A stretch of DNA of 64,000 nucleotides from Pseudofrankia saprophytica (GCF_000235425.2 NZ_KI912266.1:3477671-3541670), one strand, 5' to 3'. Shown: positions 8,678-19,709, counted from the first letter of the stretch. Program-made: numbers and translations. Notes: generated from the letters alone by a model not told the origin.

Positions 8678-9804
8678 CCGGCTCGGACGGCTCCGACTTA
8701 GTCGGATCGGGATGGCACCTGAAGGAACAGACCCAGACGCTCGACCGCATCCGCAGCGGCCTGCAGGGCTGGCTACGGGACCGCCTCGACGACCCGGCAG
8801 CCGAGATCGGCGCTCTGAGCACCCCGGGCGGCACCGGCATCGCGAACGAGACCGTGATGTTCCCGCTGCGCCGCACCACCGGGGCCGCCGCTGGCAGGAC
8901 CGAGAGCTATGTCGCGCGGCTCGCGCCGGCCGACCCGCTCTACCTGGACTACGACCTGCACCGGCACTACCGGATGTACGAGGCCATGATGGCCTTCCCC
9001 TCGATCCCCACGCCCGACGTGCTCGGCTACGGACCTGACGCCACCATCGTCGGCGCACCCTTCTTCGTGATGGAGAAGATCGACGGGGTCGTCCCTTCCG
9101 ACACTCCCTCCTGGGAGAACGAGGGATTCGTCGTCGACGCCGAACCCGCCCAGCGGCGCGTCCTGTGGGAACGCACCGTGCGGATGATGGCCGAGGTCCA
9201 CCGCCTCGACCGCGAGCCGTTCCTGTTCCTGCGGACCGGCCGCACCGACAGCGGCGCTGGGGACTGCCTCGACTACTGGATCCGGTCCCTGCAATGGGCC
9301 GGCCTGGACGAACCACTGCCCCTCACCCAGGAATGCGAGCAATGGCTGCTCGCCCACCAACCGAACACCACCGCATTGTCGTGGGGCGACAGCCGACTCC
9401 CGAATGTCATCTACCGCGATTTCACGCCGGTGGGACTGCTCGACTGGGACCTCGTCTCACTCGCCGGCCCCCAGACCGATCTCGCCTGGTGGATCATCAT
9501 GCAACGGTGGGAACGCCACCAGCTCGCCGGCATCGGGACCAACGACGAGCTGGTCGATCTGTGGGAAGAGGCCAGCGGTCAACGCGCCACCGACCTGCAC
9601 TGGTACCTCGTCTTCGGCGCCTACCGACTCGCCGCCATCTTCGCGAAGCTCTACACGATGAGCGTCAAGCAGGGGCATCTGAGCGCCGAGGACGCCCGCG
9701 TCCGCCTCGTGCGGGGCTACCACATCGAGCTGATATCCGGGCTGCTGGACCTGACGCCTCCGCCCGGTGTCGTCCCGCTCGTCCCCGATCTGCGACGTCG
9801 CTGA
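8674..9804 (+). CDS. Aminoglycoside-phosphotransferase-like (APH) family small-molecule kinase
   Basis: A 376-residue protein starting at a GTG that overlaps the preceding stop. Kinase motifs are visible: the catalytic loop LSWGDSRLPNVIY (HGDxxxxN-type with Trp for His), and the metal-binding Asp in GLLDWDL. The N-terminal lobe has an ATP-binding Arg/Lys region (TESYVARLAP) and FFVMEKIDG as the hinge. Members near CoA-metabolism genes are often not antibiotic kinases but phosphorylate hydroxyl groups of metabolites; the substrate here is unknown. Confidence 0.85.
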   Translation: MTGSDGSDLVGSGWHLKEQTQTLDRIRSGLQGWLRDRLDDPAAEIGALSTPGGTGIANETVMFPLRRTTGAAAGRTESYVARLAPADPLYLDYDLHRHYRMYEAMMAFPSIPTPDVLGYGPDATIVGAPFFVMEKIDGVVPSDTPSWENEGFVVDAEPAQRRVLWERTVRMMAEVHRLDREPFLFLRTGRTDSGAGDCLDYWIRSLQWAGLDEPLPLTQECEQWLLAHQPNTTALSWGDSRLPNVIYRDFTPVGLLDWDLVSLAGPQTDLAWWIIMQRWERHQLAGIGTNDELVDLWEEASGQRATDLHWYLVFGAYRLAAIFAKLYTMSVKQGHLSAEDARVRLVRGYHIELISGLLDLTPPPGVVPLVPDLRRR

Positions 9805-9941
9805 TCGACGTCCAAAAGGACAGCTGTCCGGCTTGAAGGTGCGGTCCATCGCACGACACCAGATTTCTTCGACATAAGGCCCAGCGGCGCCGCCTTTCCC
9901 GGCCGGCGCCCCTGGTCCGCTGAGGCGGGAGACAACGCACT

Positions 9942-10655
9942 GTGACCAAGACCCTCGGGCTCATCGGCAGCGGAATGATCGGCGGCACGCTCGCGCGCCT
10001 CGCTGTCGCCGCCGGCCTGGACGTCGTCCTGAGTAACTCGCGCGGCCCAGAGACCCTCGCCGCGCTCGTCACCGAGCTGGGCGGGCGGGCGCACGCCGCA
10101 ACGCCGATCGAAGCCGCGCAGGCCGGTGACCTGGTCGTGGCGACGATCCCGCTCGGCGGCTACCTGGTCCTTCCCGCGTCGGCCCTGGCAGGCAAAACCG
10201 TGGTCGACACGATGAACTACTACCCGGAGCGCGACGGCACCCTCGCCGAACTGGAAGCAGGCACGCTGACCTCCAGCACCCTCGTGCAGCGCCACCTGCC
10301 CGATGCCCGGGTGGTCAAGGCGTTCAACAACATCGACTTCCACCACCTGTTCACCCTCGCCCGGCCCGCGAGCGCTCCCGACCGCAGCGCCCTACCGATC
10401 GCCGGCGACGACCCCGCCGCCAAAGCGGACGTCACCGCACTGTTGGACTCCCTCGGCTACGACGCGGTCGATATCGGCACCCTCGCCGATAGCTGGCGCA
10501 GCCAGCCCGGCACCCCGATCTACGTCGACCCCTACCTGCCACCCCGGCCCGAAGGCATGAACCAGGAAGAAAGCGGTCGCTGGTTCTTCGAGACGCCGGG
10601 CATTCCGGTGCCCGCGGCCCGCGTGAAAGAACTGGCCGACGCCGCCGTCCGCTAG
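9942..10655 (+). CDS. NADP-binding reductase of the F420-dependent NADP oxidoreductase type
   Basis: A 237-residue protein with a Rossmann start TLGLIGSGMIGGTLARLA (residues 4-21), an Asn-Ser-Arg phosphate-binding patch (SNSRGPE) typical of NADP(H) binding, and the later motif RVVKAFNNIDF seen in the pfam03807 coenzyme-F420-dependent NADP oxidoreductase family. It lies in the same plus-strand run as the alcohol dehydrogenase that follows. Whether it uses F420 or only NADP(H) cannot be decided from the sequence. Confidence 0.8.
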   Translation: MTKTLGLIGSGMIGGTLARLAVAAGLDVVLSNSRGPETLAALVTELGGRAHAATPIEAAQAGDLVVATIPLGGYLVLPASALAGKTVVDTMNYYPERDGTLAELEAGTLTSSTLVQRHLPDARVVKAFNNIDFHHLFTLARPASAPDRSALPIAGDDPAAKADVTALLDSLGYDAVDIGTLADSWRSQPGTPIYVDPYLPPRPEGMNQEESGRWFFETPGIPVPAARVKELADAAVR

Positions 10656-10689
10656 ACGACTCACGATCCATCGAACAAAGGGAGCACTT

Positions 10690-11727
10690 GTGGGACGCGC
10701 GATTGTTTTCAACGGTGATGGGACCTGGGAGGAGCGGGAGTTGCCGGTTCCCGATCCCCAGCCGGGCGGCGCCGTGCTCCGGGTCGAGGCAACAGGGCTG
10801 TGTCACGGCGACGTCGACCAGTTCCACGGTGTCGGCCGCACGCCCCGGGGCGGAGCTTTCCCCGTGATCCCGGGACACGAGATCGTCGGGCGCATCGAGA
10901 AGATCGACCGGCGGACGGCCGAGGACTGGGGAGTCACCGAAGGCGACCGGGTCGCGGTCCGGACCATCATCATCAAACCGGATGGTGGCACCCGCGCCTA
11001 CGGGATCGACTTCTCGGTGAACGAGGGCTCCGGCCTGTACGGCGGCTACGCCGAATACCTGGAACTCCTGCCCGGCTCGGCGGTCTACCGGCTGCGCGAG
11101 GACCTCCCCGCGGCCGAACTCACGATCTTCGAGGCGTTGTCCTCGACCGTGACCTGGGTCCGCCCCGTCAAAGAAGGCCACACCGTCGTCGTTGAGGGGC
11201 CCGGCCACATGGGCCTGGCCACCGTGGTCGCGGCCCGCGCCGCCGGCGCGGGCACCATCGTCGTCACCGGGCTGACCCAGGACCAGTCCCGGCTCGACTG
11301 CGCGCTGCGGGTGGGCGCCGATCACGTCATCGACGTCCAGAAACAGAACGCGACCGAACGCCTCGCCGACCTGACCGGCGGCCGGATGGCCGACGTCGTG
11401 ATCGACGCGTCGTCGGGATCCTCGCAGACAGTCAACGTGGCGATGGATCTCGTCGGTCGAGGCGGCACGATCGTCGTCGCCGGCTTCAAAGACAACCCGG
11501 TGAACGGACTGGACAGCAACCAGTTCGTCTTCCGGCAGATCACCATGCAAGGCGGCGCCGGGCTCGACGCCGCCCACGCAGTCCAGCTCATCAACGACGG
11601 CAAGGTACCGACCGCCGAACTCGCCGGCGAGACCTTCCCCCTCGATCGCTTCGAAGACGCCTTCGCTCTCCTGGACCGCCGTGTCGCCGGCCGCGACGCG
11701 GTGCGCGTCTCGCTGCAACTCTCCTGA
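10690..11727 (+). CDS. Zinc-dependent medium-chain alcohol dehydrogenase
   Basis: A 345-residue MDR protein from GTG 10690 with AAGGGAG upstream. Catalytic-zinc ligands are visible in GLCHGD and PGHEIVG. The four-Cys structural-zinc lobe is absent and replaced by a segment reading RTIIIKPDGG. The cofactor domain contains VEGPGHMGLATVVAARAAG (Rossmann turn) followed by an Ala/Gly-rich helix. It oxidises an alcohol or reduces a carbonyl with NAD(P)(H). The position between an NADP-binding protein and a SnoaL-like protein suggests one catabolic or detoxifying pathway. Confidence 0.85.
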   Translation: MGRAIVFNGDGTWEERELPVPDPQPGGAVLRVEATGLCHGDVDQFHGVGRTPRGGAFPVIPGHEIVGRIEKIDRRTAEDWGVTEGDRVAVRTIIIKPDGGTRAYGIDFSVNEGSGLYGGYAEYLELLPGSAVYRLREDLPAAELTIFEALSSTVTWVRPVKEGHTVVVEGPGHMGLATVVAARAAGAGTIVVTGLTQDQSRLDCALRVGADHVIDVQKQNATERLADLTGGRMADVVIDASSGSSQTVNVAMDLVGRGGTIVVAGFKDNPVNGLDSNQFVFRQITMQGGAGLDAAHAVQLINDGKVPTAELAGETFPLDRFEDAFALLDRRVAGRDAVRVSLQLS

Positions 11728-11794
11728 ACGCCCACCGAGCGAATCCGAACGATCTTCCGCTACAGGCCGCCGGCAACGGCGCGAGGAGGAATAG

Positions 11795-12226
11795 ATGGAC
11801 CTGCAGGCGCTGTCCGACAAGATCGAAATCCACGAGCTGCTCGCCCGCTACGCACGGAGCTGTGACTTGAGGGACTGGGAGCTGTTCAGGACGTTGTTCA
11901 CCGAAGACGCGTTCCTCGACTACCGGTCAGTGACCTCAGCCGTCGGTTCCCGCGACGAGGTCGCGGCGTGGCTGGAGGCGAACCTCAGCAAGACGCCGAT
12001 GACGCAGCACTTCATCAGCAACGTCGAAATCGACCTCGACGGCGACAGGGCGAAGGTGCTCGCCATGTTCTACAACCCGATGCAGCTGCCAGGGATGCCC
12101 GAGATGAGCTACTGCGGCGGCTACTACCACCACGACATGGTCCGCACCCTACAGGGATGGAAAAGCGAACGGCTCGTCGAGGAGAACAAATGGTTCGTCA
12201 ATCACCCAGCCGCCCCTGACGCCTGA
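11795..12226 (+). CDS. SnoaL-like (NTF2-fold) protein
   Basis: A 143-residue protein with a GAGGAGG ribosome-binding site before ATG 11795. The start DKIEIHELLARYARSCDLRDWE and the middle TLFTEDAFLDYRS are the usual pattern of SnoaL-like polyketide-cyclase/dehydratase relatives. Such proteins form small cone-shaped alpha+beta barrels that act as isomerases, dehydratases or binding proteins. It is the last gene of the plus-strand run and is followed by a hairpin. Confidence 0.8.
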   Translation: MDLQALSDKIEIHELLARYARSCDLRDWELFRTLFTEDAFLDYRSVTSAVGSRDEVAAWLEANLSKTPMTQHFISNVEIDLDGDRAKVLAMFYNPMQLPGMPEMSYCGGYYHHDMVRTLQGWKSERLVEENKWFVNHPAAPDA

Positions 12227-12304
12227 CGTAACTGAGCGAGGTCAAAGCGATGAGCTAACCGCCTGCATGCCGGTGACTTCGAATCGGTCTGGGCGCAGCC
12301 CAGT

Positions 12305-12326
12305 GGCGGCCGGACAATCGGCCGCC
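12305..12326. terminator. Hairpin between convergent genes, likely terminator
   Basis: GGCGGCCG-gacaat-CGGCCGCC is an 8-bp perfect stem with a 6-base loop between the convergent SnoaL-like and DUF2255-like genes. No U-tract follows, as is common in high-GC actinobacteria. Confidence 0.55.
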
Positions 12327-12405
12327 GGCGAGTGGGCTGGAGGACAGTGTGCCCTTGCTCTGGCGCTGCGTCGACGGGCTCACGCGCGGGCGGTTCTGGC
12401 TGCGG

Positions 12406-12789
12406 TCAGGGCCGTGGCAGTAGCCGGATCGTCACTTCGGCGGCCTTGTCCCCGGTGACCGATCCGACGATCGCCGGGCCGTATCGGTCGTATTTGGCGT
12501 GGTAGGCCGCGTCAATGGCGGCCTGGGTGTCGGAGTCCGTTCCCGCGTCGGCGAACGAGACGTCGCGTTCTAGATCGCCGGCGCGGATGCGGCCCGCGCC
12601 ACTGGCTTTCGCCCTGCGGTACCACGGGTTGTCCGCACCGTAGGCCGAACGGACGTACACCTCGTCACCGGCCCGGACGACCCACATGGTCACGTATCGG
12701 CGCAGCGTGCTGTCGGCGCGCAGGGACGCGAGGCGCAGTTCCTCGGCCCGGCCGATGCGGTCGAGGTCCTCGGTGGTCCAGGTGCTCAT
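12406..12789 (-). CDS. DUF2255-family protein
   Basis: A 127-residue protein. The ATG at 12789 is chosen over an upstream in-frame start because AAGGAGG sits seven bases before it and the protein then begins at the family start (STWTTEDLDRIGRAEEL). The central segment RRYVTMWVVRAGDEVYVRSAYGADNPWYRRA resembles flavin-reductase/PNPOx-like split-barrel folds and is typical of DUF2255. Function is unknown; cofactor binding is plausible. It is first in a minus-strand group of redox genes. Confidence 0.75.
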   Translation of the reverse strand: MSTWTTEDLDRIGRAEELRLASLRADSTLRRYVTMWVVRAGDEVYVRSAYGADNPWYRRAKASGAGRIRAGDLERDVSFADAGTDSDTQAAIDAAYHAKYDRYGPAIVGSVTGDKAAEVTIRLLPRP

Positions 12790-12870
12790 CGTGCCTCCTT
12801 GGGCAAGGCCAGGTCGGTCTGTCACGCGTCGGTCAGCCTTCGCTGGCTGGCTCGACCGCCGGGCTCGGGT

Positions 12871-14797
<1,927 letters not shown>

Positions 14798-14991
14798 CGC
14801 GTCCTCCGCGGTGGTCTGGGAAGGTGGCCAACGCCGCGTCGCGGCGGTGACCTCGTCCACGGCCCGCAGGCCGTTGAGGGTGGGGGGATCCTGGCTGCTC
14901 CGGGATCAGCCCTGCCCCTGACGCGGAGCCCGGAACTCGGGATCACGCTGCCCCTGTAGGGCTCCTACGCTAGGTGCGCTACCGGCAAGCA

Positions 14992-15029
14992 GGCAGGTTC
15001 TGTCATTACCTGTAAGGCCAGAACCTGCC
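14992..15029. promoter_or_regulatory. Large inverted repeat containing a motif shared with the XRE gene promoter
   Basis: GGCAGGTTCTG (14992-15002) pairs exactly with CAGAACCTGCC (15019-15029) over a 16-base spacer, about 195 bases upstream of the SDR start. The 11-mer AGGTTCTGTCA at 14995-15005 recurs exactly at 17861-17871 before the XRE-type regulator, and reading on the minus strand gives a TGACAG -35-like hexamer at both sites. Confidence 0.55.
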
Positions 15030-15085
15030 ACTCCGGCGCGCTTCGCCAGCGGCAGCGCGGCCGGGCCTGGACCGCTCAGAAGCGT

Positions 15086-15781
15086 TCAGCGGGTTCGCAG
15101 CGTGTTCGTCACCCATCGCTCGACGTCGCCGCCCGCGTTGTCGACCTTTTCGCCCTGCACGGCCAGGCCGGTGCCGAGGCGTGCGTGGGGAGCGGCGGCG
15201 GTGTACTCCTGCGCCGTGAGCCCCAGGCCGCTCATGGCGCAGGTGGTGAACGGGATGAGGGCTTTGGTCTGAAGGTCGAGGTTGGCGAGGAAGGTGAGCA
15301 TGATGCGCGGTGGTCGTACGTTCCAGATCGGACTGCCCAGCAGGATCGTGTCGTAGCCGGTGACGTCGGGCAGTGGTCGGGCGATGGCGGGGCGCGCGTC
15401 GCTGCGCTGTTCCTGAACGTTGCGGGCGACGGTTTGGTCGTAGCTGTCCGAGTACGGGTCGGCCGCTTCGATCCGGTAGACGTCGCAGTCGATGTTCGCG
15501 GCGATCATGGTGGCGAGCTTCTCGGTGTTGCCGACGGTGAGGGTGCGCCTGCCGCCGTAGTAGTAGTTCTCCCCGGCTCTGGAGAAGTAGGCGAGAAGGA
15601 CGCGCCCAGTCGCCTCCGACGGCGTGAGTGCTGGTCTCGCGGCCGAGGAGGTCGACGCCGAGGTGGAGGTCGTCGATTGTGGGTCGTCCCGCGAGCAGCT
15701 CGTGGGGCCGAGGCCGACCGTGGCGATGCCGCCTAGCGCGGCGGCTCGCAGGAGGTGCCGGCGGTGGAGCGTAGAGGTCAC
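15086..15781 (-). CDS. Exported flavodoxin-like protein
   Basis: A 231-residue protein with a twin-arginine-type signal (HRRHLLRAAALGG) ending in a possible lipobox GPTSC at Cys 29. After a Ser/Thr-rich linker comes a flavodoxin domain: LLAYFSRAGENYYYGG for FMN phosphate binding, then YDTILLGSPIWNVRPP and FTTCAMSGLG. It resembles the Flavodoxin_4 family. Placement outside the membrane, with redox genes around it, suggests a surface electron carrier or quinone/nitro reductase; this is inference. Confidence 0.85.
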   Translation of the reverse strand: MTSTLHRRHLLRAAALGGIATVGLGPTSCSRDDPQSTTSTSASTSSAARPALTPSEATGRVLLAYFSRAGENYYYGGRRTLTVGNTEKLATMIAANIDCDVYRIEAADPYSDSYDQTVARNVQEQRSDARPAIARPLPDVTGYDTILLGSPIWNVRPPRIMLTFLANLDLQTKALIPFTTCAMSGLGLTAQEYTAAAPHARLGTGLAVQGEKVDNAGGDVERWVTNTLRTR

Positions 15782-15835
15782 GCAGCCTCCTGAGCCGTGA
15801 TCGGTAGTACTAGTCGTCGCGCGATCGCTTTGGGA

Positions 15836-16690
15836 TCAGCCGAGGGACAGGCTGTAGCGGCCGGTGACGATGGAGGCGATCACGCCGCCGTCGATGAGCA
15901 GGTCGGTACCAGTGACGAACGCCCCGTCGCGTCCCATGAGGAAGGCGGCGGTGGCAGCGATCTCGTCGGGGGTGCCGACACGACCGGCGGACGAAGTTTT
16001 GATCATCTCTTGGTAGGCCGGGCCGGCGGGGGAGTTGAACTCATCGAGGGCGAGCGGGGTCATGATGATGCCAGGGCTCAGGGAGTTCAGCCGTGCCCCC
16101 CGGTCGCCCCAGACCACGCTGGCCGCCTGGACCCGCAGAACGTTGGCGCGCTTGGCGATGGCATAAGCCATGCCGGAGTTGGCAAGGACATCGGCGGCCA
16201 GGAACGGCAGCGCGGCGAGCTGCGAGGCGGGGGTCGCGGCCAGCGCCTGGTTCTGCTCGGCGGGTAGTGGCGGGATCATGTGGCCGGCCTGGCTGGCGAT
16301 GACGATGCCGGAGCCGCCTTCGGCGATGACGCCGCCGAACTCCTCCAGTGCGTAGGCGACGCCGACGAGGTCCACCTGGATGATCGCCTCGGGTGTGGCC
16401 TGCGCGGGCGACAGCCCGGCGGTGTGGACGAGGTGAACGACCTCGCCCAGGTCGGTGGCGGCCGTGACCAGGGCTCGGACGGAGTCCTGCGAGGAGACGT
16501 CGACATGGGCGGTAGCCGTCGCATATCCGGCTGTGGTCAGGGCCGTCGAGGCCGCTTCGGCGGCGTCGAGACTCACGTCTGCGAACAGGACGGTCTTGCC
16601 GACGCCGATGCGGCGGGCGATGGCCTGGCCCATCGAGCCGGCGCCGATGACGACGACGACCTCGGTGGCCGTGGCCGTGGACATGCTCAT
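15836..16690 (-). CDS. Short-chain dehydrogenase/reductase
   Basis: A 284-residue SDR from ATG 16690 with GAGGAGC upstream. The cofactor motif is variant (VIGAGSMGQAIA, a GxGxxG form), followed by the acidic residue in FADVSLD. Catalytic Ser in VIASQAGH and Tyr/Lys in YAIAKRANVLR. The end is typical, GAFVTGTDLLIDGGV. It sits between the flavodoxin and the second AKR in the same orientation. Confidence 0.88.
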   Translation of the reverse strand: MSMSTATATEVVVVIGAGSMGQAIARRIGVGKTVLFADVSLDAAEAASTALTTAGYATATAHVDVSSQDSVRALVTAATDLGEVVHLVHTAGLSPAQATPEAIIQVDLVGVAYALEEFGGVIAEGGSGIVIASQAGHMIPPLPAEQNQALAATPASQLAALPFLAADVLANSGMAYAIAKRANVLRVQAASVVWGDRGARLNSLSPGIIMTPLALDEFNSPAGPAYQEMIKTSSAGRVGTPDEIAATAAFLMGRDGAFVTGTDLLIDGGVIASIVTGRYSLSLG

Positions 16691-16742
16691 GCAGTGCTCC
16701 TCGTCACGAGGGTGCGTCGGCGGTCGCCCGGGATGTCAGCGA

Positions 16743-17720
16743 CTAGAAGTAGGTCGGCAGTCGCGGTGTGTAGGGGTCTTCGAGGGCGGCGATCTCGTCG
16801 TCGGTGAGCGTTACGTCCAGGGCGGCGACGGCGTCGCTGAGGTGATGGCTCTTGGTGGCGCCGACGATGGGCGCGGAGACCACCGGGTTCTTCAGGACCC
16901 AGGCCAGCGCGATCTGCGCCATCGAGATGCCGCGGGCCTCGGCGATCTGGGCTACGGCGTCGACGATGGCCTGGTCGCTGTCGAAGACCAGCGGGCGACC
17001 GAACATGTCCACGTCAGGGTTCGCCTTGGCACGCACGGTGTCCTTCTGCCCCCACGGGCGAGCGACCCGGCCACCCGCCAGCGGGCTCCACGGGATGGAC
17101 CCCACACCCTGGTCGGCGAGGAGGCCGAACATCTCCCGCTCCTCTTCCCGTGCGAGGAGGCTGTACTGGTCCTGCATGCTGATGAACGGCGTCCACCCGT
17201 GGGTCCGCGCCGCGTGCTGCATCGTCGCGAACTGCCACGCCCACATCGACGACGCACCCAGGTAGCGGACCTTGCCGGCCCTGACGAGGTCGTGCAGGGC
17301 TTCCATCGTCTCCTCGACCGGAGTCTCAGGGTCGAAGCGGTGGATCTGGTAGAGGTCGACGTAGTCGGTGCCGAGACGCTTCAGGGAGGCGTCGATCTGC
17401 TCCATGACCGCCTTACGTGACAGTCCCGCCCCGCCGGGACCCTCATGCATCTTCGAGAACAGCTTGGTGGCCAGGACGACGTCGTCGCGGCGGGTGTACT
17501 TCGTGATCGCGCGGCCGACGATCTCCTCCGACGTTCCGTGCCCGTAGATATTGGCGGTGTCCCAGAAGGTGATCCCGGCGTCCACGGCCTGGCGGAAGAT
17601 CGGCTCGGCGCCGGCGTCGTCGAGCGCCCAGGACATCCGCGAGGTGTCCCCGAAGCTCATACATCCCAGCGCGACCCGGCTGACCTTCAGCCCGGAGCTG
17701 CCCAGACGGGTGTACTGCAT
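16743..17720 (-). CDS. Aldo/keto reductase
   Basis: A 325-residue protein starting MQYTRLGSSGLKVSRVALGCMSFG at ATG 17720, with AAGGAGAGGAAG upstream. Tetrad positions Asp/Tyr in FWDTANIYGHG, Lys in VLATKLF, His in LYQIHRFDPETPVEETMEAL. This is the AKR subgroup related to tyrosine-auxotrophy/auxin-induced type reductases, NADPH-dependent. It is divergent from the XRE regulator with the shared motif between them, so it is a likely regulatory target. Confidence 0.92.
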   Translation of the reverse strand: MQYTRLGSSGLKVSRVALGCMSFGDTSRMSWALDDAGAEPIFRQAVDAGITFWDTANIYGHGTSEEIVGRAITKYTRRDDVVLATKLFSKMHEGPGGAGLSRKAVMEQIDASLKRLGTDYVDLYQIHRFDPETPVEETMEALHDLVRAGKVRYLGASSMWAWQFATMQHAARTHGWTPFISMQDQYSLLAREEEREMFGLLADQGVGSIPWSPLAGGRVARPWGQKDTVRAKANPDVDMFGRPLVFDSDQAIVDAVAQIAEARGISMAQIALAWVLKNPVVSAPIVGATKSHHLSDAVAALDVTLTDDEIAALEDPYTPRLPTYF

Positions 17721-17860
17721 GGCGGCTTCCTCTCCTTGATGGTCTGCCCCAGCCTGTGATCGCGTCTGCGAGGCGATGGCTCGTCGTGGCGGCCGGCCCC
17801 GGCGAGCAGCCGTGGCGAGCGGGACAGTTACGAGGCTAGGTAGACCCGGGCAGGGGTGGG

Positions 17861-17871
17861 AGGTTCTGTCA
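17861..17871. promoter_or_regulatory. Shared 11-base motif upstream of the XRE regulator and AKR gene
   Basis: AGGTTCTGTCA lies between the divergent aldo/keto reductase (starts 17720) and XRE regulator (starts 17912). It is identical to the motif in the inverted repeat at 14992-15029, and flanking bases are also similar (CTAGGT upstream, GGCCAG downstream at both places). Confidence 0.5.
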
Positions 17872-17911
17872 GGGCCAGCCACCCTGCACGCCGGACGCCT
17901 ACCGTCGAGGT

Positions 17912-18823
17912 ATGGACAACCGCGAACAGGTGCGCAGTTTCCTGGCCAGCCGGCGGGCGCGGATCACCCCCGAGCAGGTCGGCCTGCCCACCTACGGTGG
18001 CCTGCGCCGGGTGCCGGGACTGCGCCGCGACGAGGTCGCCCAGCTGGCCGGTGTCTCGGTGGACTACTACACACGCCTCGAACGCGGCGACCTCACCGGT
18101 GCCTCCGACAGCGTCCTGTCCGCCCTCGCCCGCGCCCTACGCCTGGCCGACGACGAGCGCCAGCACCTGTTCGCCCTGGCCCGCGTCGCGAGAGCCGGCC
18201 GCGGAACCCCGAAGCGCCGGCCACGGCAGGTCAAGATACGCGAGAGCATCCGCGCCATCGTCGAGGGTCTCAGCGACCTGCCCGCGTGCGTGGTCAACGG
18301 CCGCATGGACCTGGTCATGACCAACCGGATGGGCCGCACCCTGTACGACCCCCTGTTCGACGACCCCACCCACCCGCCCAACCACGCCCGATTCGTCTTC
18401 CTCGACACCCGCGCCCACGACTTCTGGGTGGACTGGGAAGTACAGGCCACCGAAGTGGTCGGCGCTCTACGAGCCGCGGCAGGACGCGACCCCTACGACA
18501 AAGACCTCACCGACCTCATCGGCGAGCTCGTCACCCGCAACGACCGCTTCCGCACCTGGTGGGGCTCCCACGACGTGTTCAACCACCGCGGCGGAACGAA
18601 GAAGATCAACCACCCCGTCGTCGGGCGTCTCGACCTCACCTACGAGATCCTGACACTGCCCTCAGACCCCGACCTGTCCATCCTGACCTACTCCGCCCCG
18701 CCCCAGTCCCCGTCCCACGACGGACTGCAACTGCTCGCCGCGTGGACGGCGACCGGCGACGAGACCACACCGGGCGATCGCGCCATCGCTGCCGAGATGA
18801 AGGACTCTCCTCAGGGGTCGTAA
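17912..18823 (+). CDS. XRE-family regulator with MmyB-like ligand-binding domain
   Basis: A 303-residue protein. N-terminal helix-turn-helix at about residues 27-80 (VPGLRRDEVAQLAGVSVDYYTRLERG), then the MmyB-type sensor with VVNGRMDLVMTNRMGRTLYDPLF, the RDPYDKDLTDLIGEL helix and a core PVVGRLDLTYEIL. This family binds fatty-acid-like ligands in structural studies and commonly controls a divergent SDR or AKR gene, which is the arrangement here. The shared promoter motif supports autoregulation plus control of the 13-17 kb redox run. Confidence 0.92.
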   Translation: MDNREQVRSFLASRRARITPEQVGLPTYGGLRRVPGLRRDEVAQLAGVSVDYYTRLERGDLTGASDSVLSALARALRLADDERQHLFALARVARAGRGTPKRRPRQVKIRESIRAIVEGLSDLPACVVNGRMDLVMTNRMGRTLYDPLFDDPTHPPNHARFVFLDTRAHDFWVDWEVQATEVVGALRAAAGRDPYDKDLTDLIGELVTRNDRFRTWWGSHDVFNHRGGTKKINHPVVGRLDLTYEILTLPSDPDLSILTYSAPPQSPSHDGLQLLAAWTATGDETTPGDRAIAAEMKDSPQGS

Positions 18824-19591
18824 TGACAGCTGGCCACCTTCTGGTCAGCGCGCCATACCGAAAAGGTCACGGCCGCCGCGGCCCGCGCACCGCTGTCCGC
18901 TGCCGACGCCGAGCAGCTCGCCGGCATCCTCCGGCCGGCCGGTGGTCGCGTAGATCGAGACCGTGCCGATGACTGCGGCGCAACGAGAAGAGGCAATCTC
19001 CGCGCTGCGGGCAGGCAGGGAGCACCAGCAGAAAACCGGGCCAAGCGGGCTGATTCTGGACTTACGCTCGCCGATGTCGAACAGGTGCCGAAAGGGTCAT
19101 GGTCGCTGCGGCCGAAAGTGGGTCCGACGGGTAGCTCTCCTTGACATCGCCAATCTTTTCGAGGGCTTTCGCCAGGAGACCGCCTGCCACCGGTGGAGGA
19201 AGGTTCCGATTCAGACTAGTGAGAGCCTGCGAGGCAGGCGCTCCGTCGTGCAGCCGGAGTTATCCAGCGAGAGCCCTATTAACATTCCCCGGCAGCATGA
19301 GTGATCCCGGTTCGCCACTGGGCTGCTTGTCGTGATGCTCACCGCTCCAGTAGGAGCGTCGCGCCCGACGTTCCTCCTACCAGTTCGACCTGCTGAAGGC
19401 TCCAGGCCTGTGGTGATCCAGACGAGCCTGCCGCCAGCGCTGGCGAGGGGCGGCGGATGCCAGAGGAAGCAGATCCCGCACCGACAGTCACCGACAGGCC
19501 GGCAGTCCCAGGAAGTCTGGCATTGTACGAACCGGTTGATCATGTGTTCTGACCTGCAACGATGACATCTCGCGCACCATTCCGACTCATA

Positions 19592-19609
19592 GGTCAAACC
19601 TATTTGACC
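19592..19609. repeat. Short dyad
   Basis: GGTCAAA-CCTA-TTTGACC is a perfect 7-bp inverted repeat in a stretch poorer in GC than its surroundings. It could be an operator or recombination accessory site; function is unknown. Confidence 0.35.
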
Positions 19610-19635
19610 AGGTCGGGGGCTTGTTGCGCTCCGTA

Positions 19636-19656
19636 GTGGGGCGGGCGGGGCTCGAA
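19636..19656 (-). other. tRNA 3'-end-like segment, possible attachment-site scar
   Basis: On the minus strand this reads as a T-loop TTCGAGC followed by CCCGC and an acceptor-like CCGCCCCA, as at the 3' end of an actinobacterial tRNA gene. The 5' half of the T-stem mismatches and no D- or anticodon arm precedes it, so it is not a working tRNA. Integrative elements leave such 3'-end copies at att sites. Confidence 0.35.
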
Positions 19657-19709
19657 TCCACGTCCGGACGAACGCAAGGCGGTAGCTCGCACCCGACGGA
19701 GCGAAGCGA

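Noticed and set aside
18811-19044. Minus-strand 77-codon frame downstream of the XRE gene
   Set aside because: Low-complexity Ala/Arg/Ser composition, overlap with the XRE 3' end, no ribosome-binding site and no family pattern.
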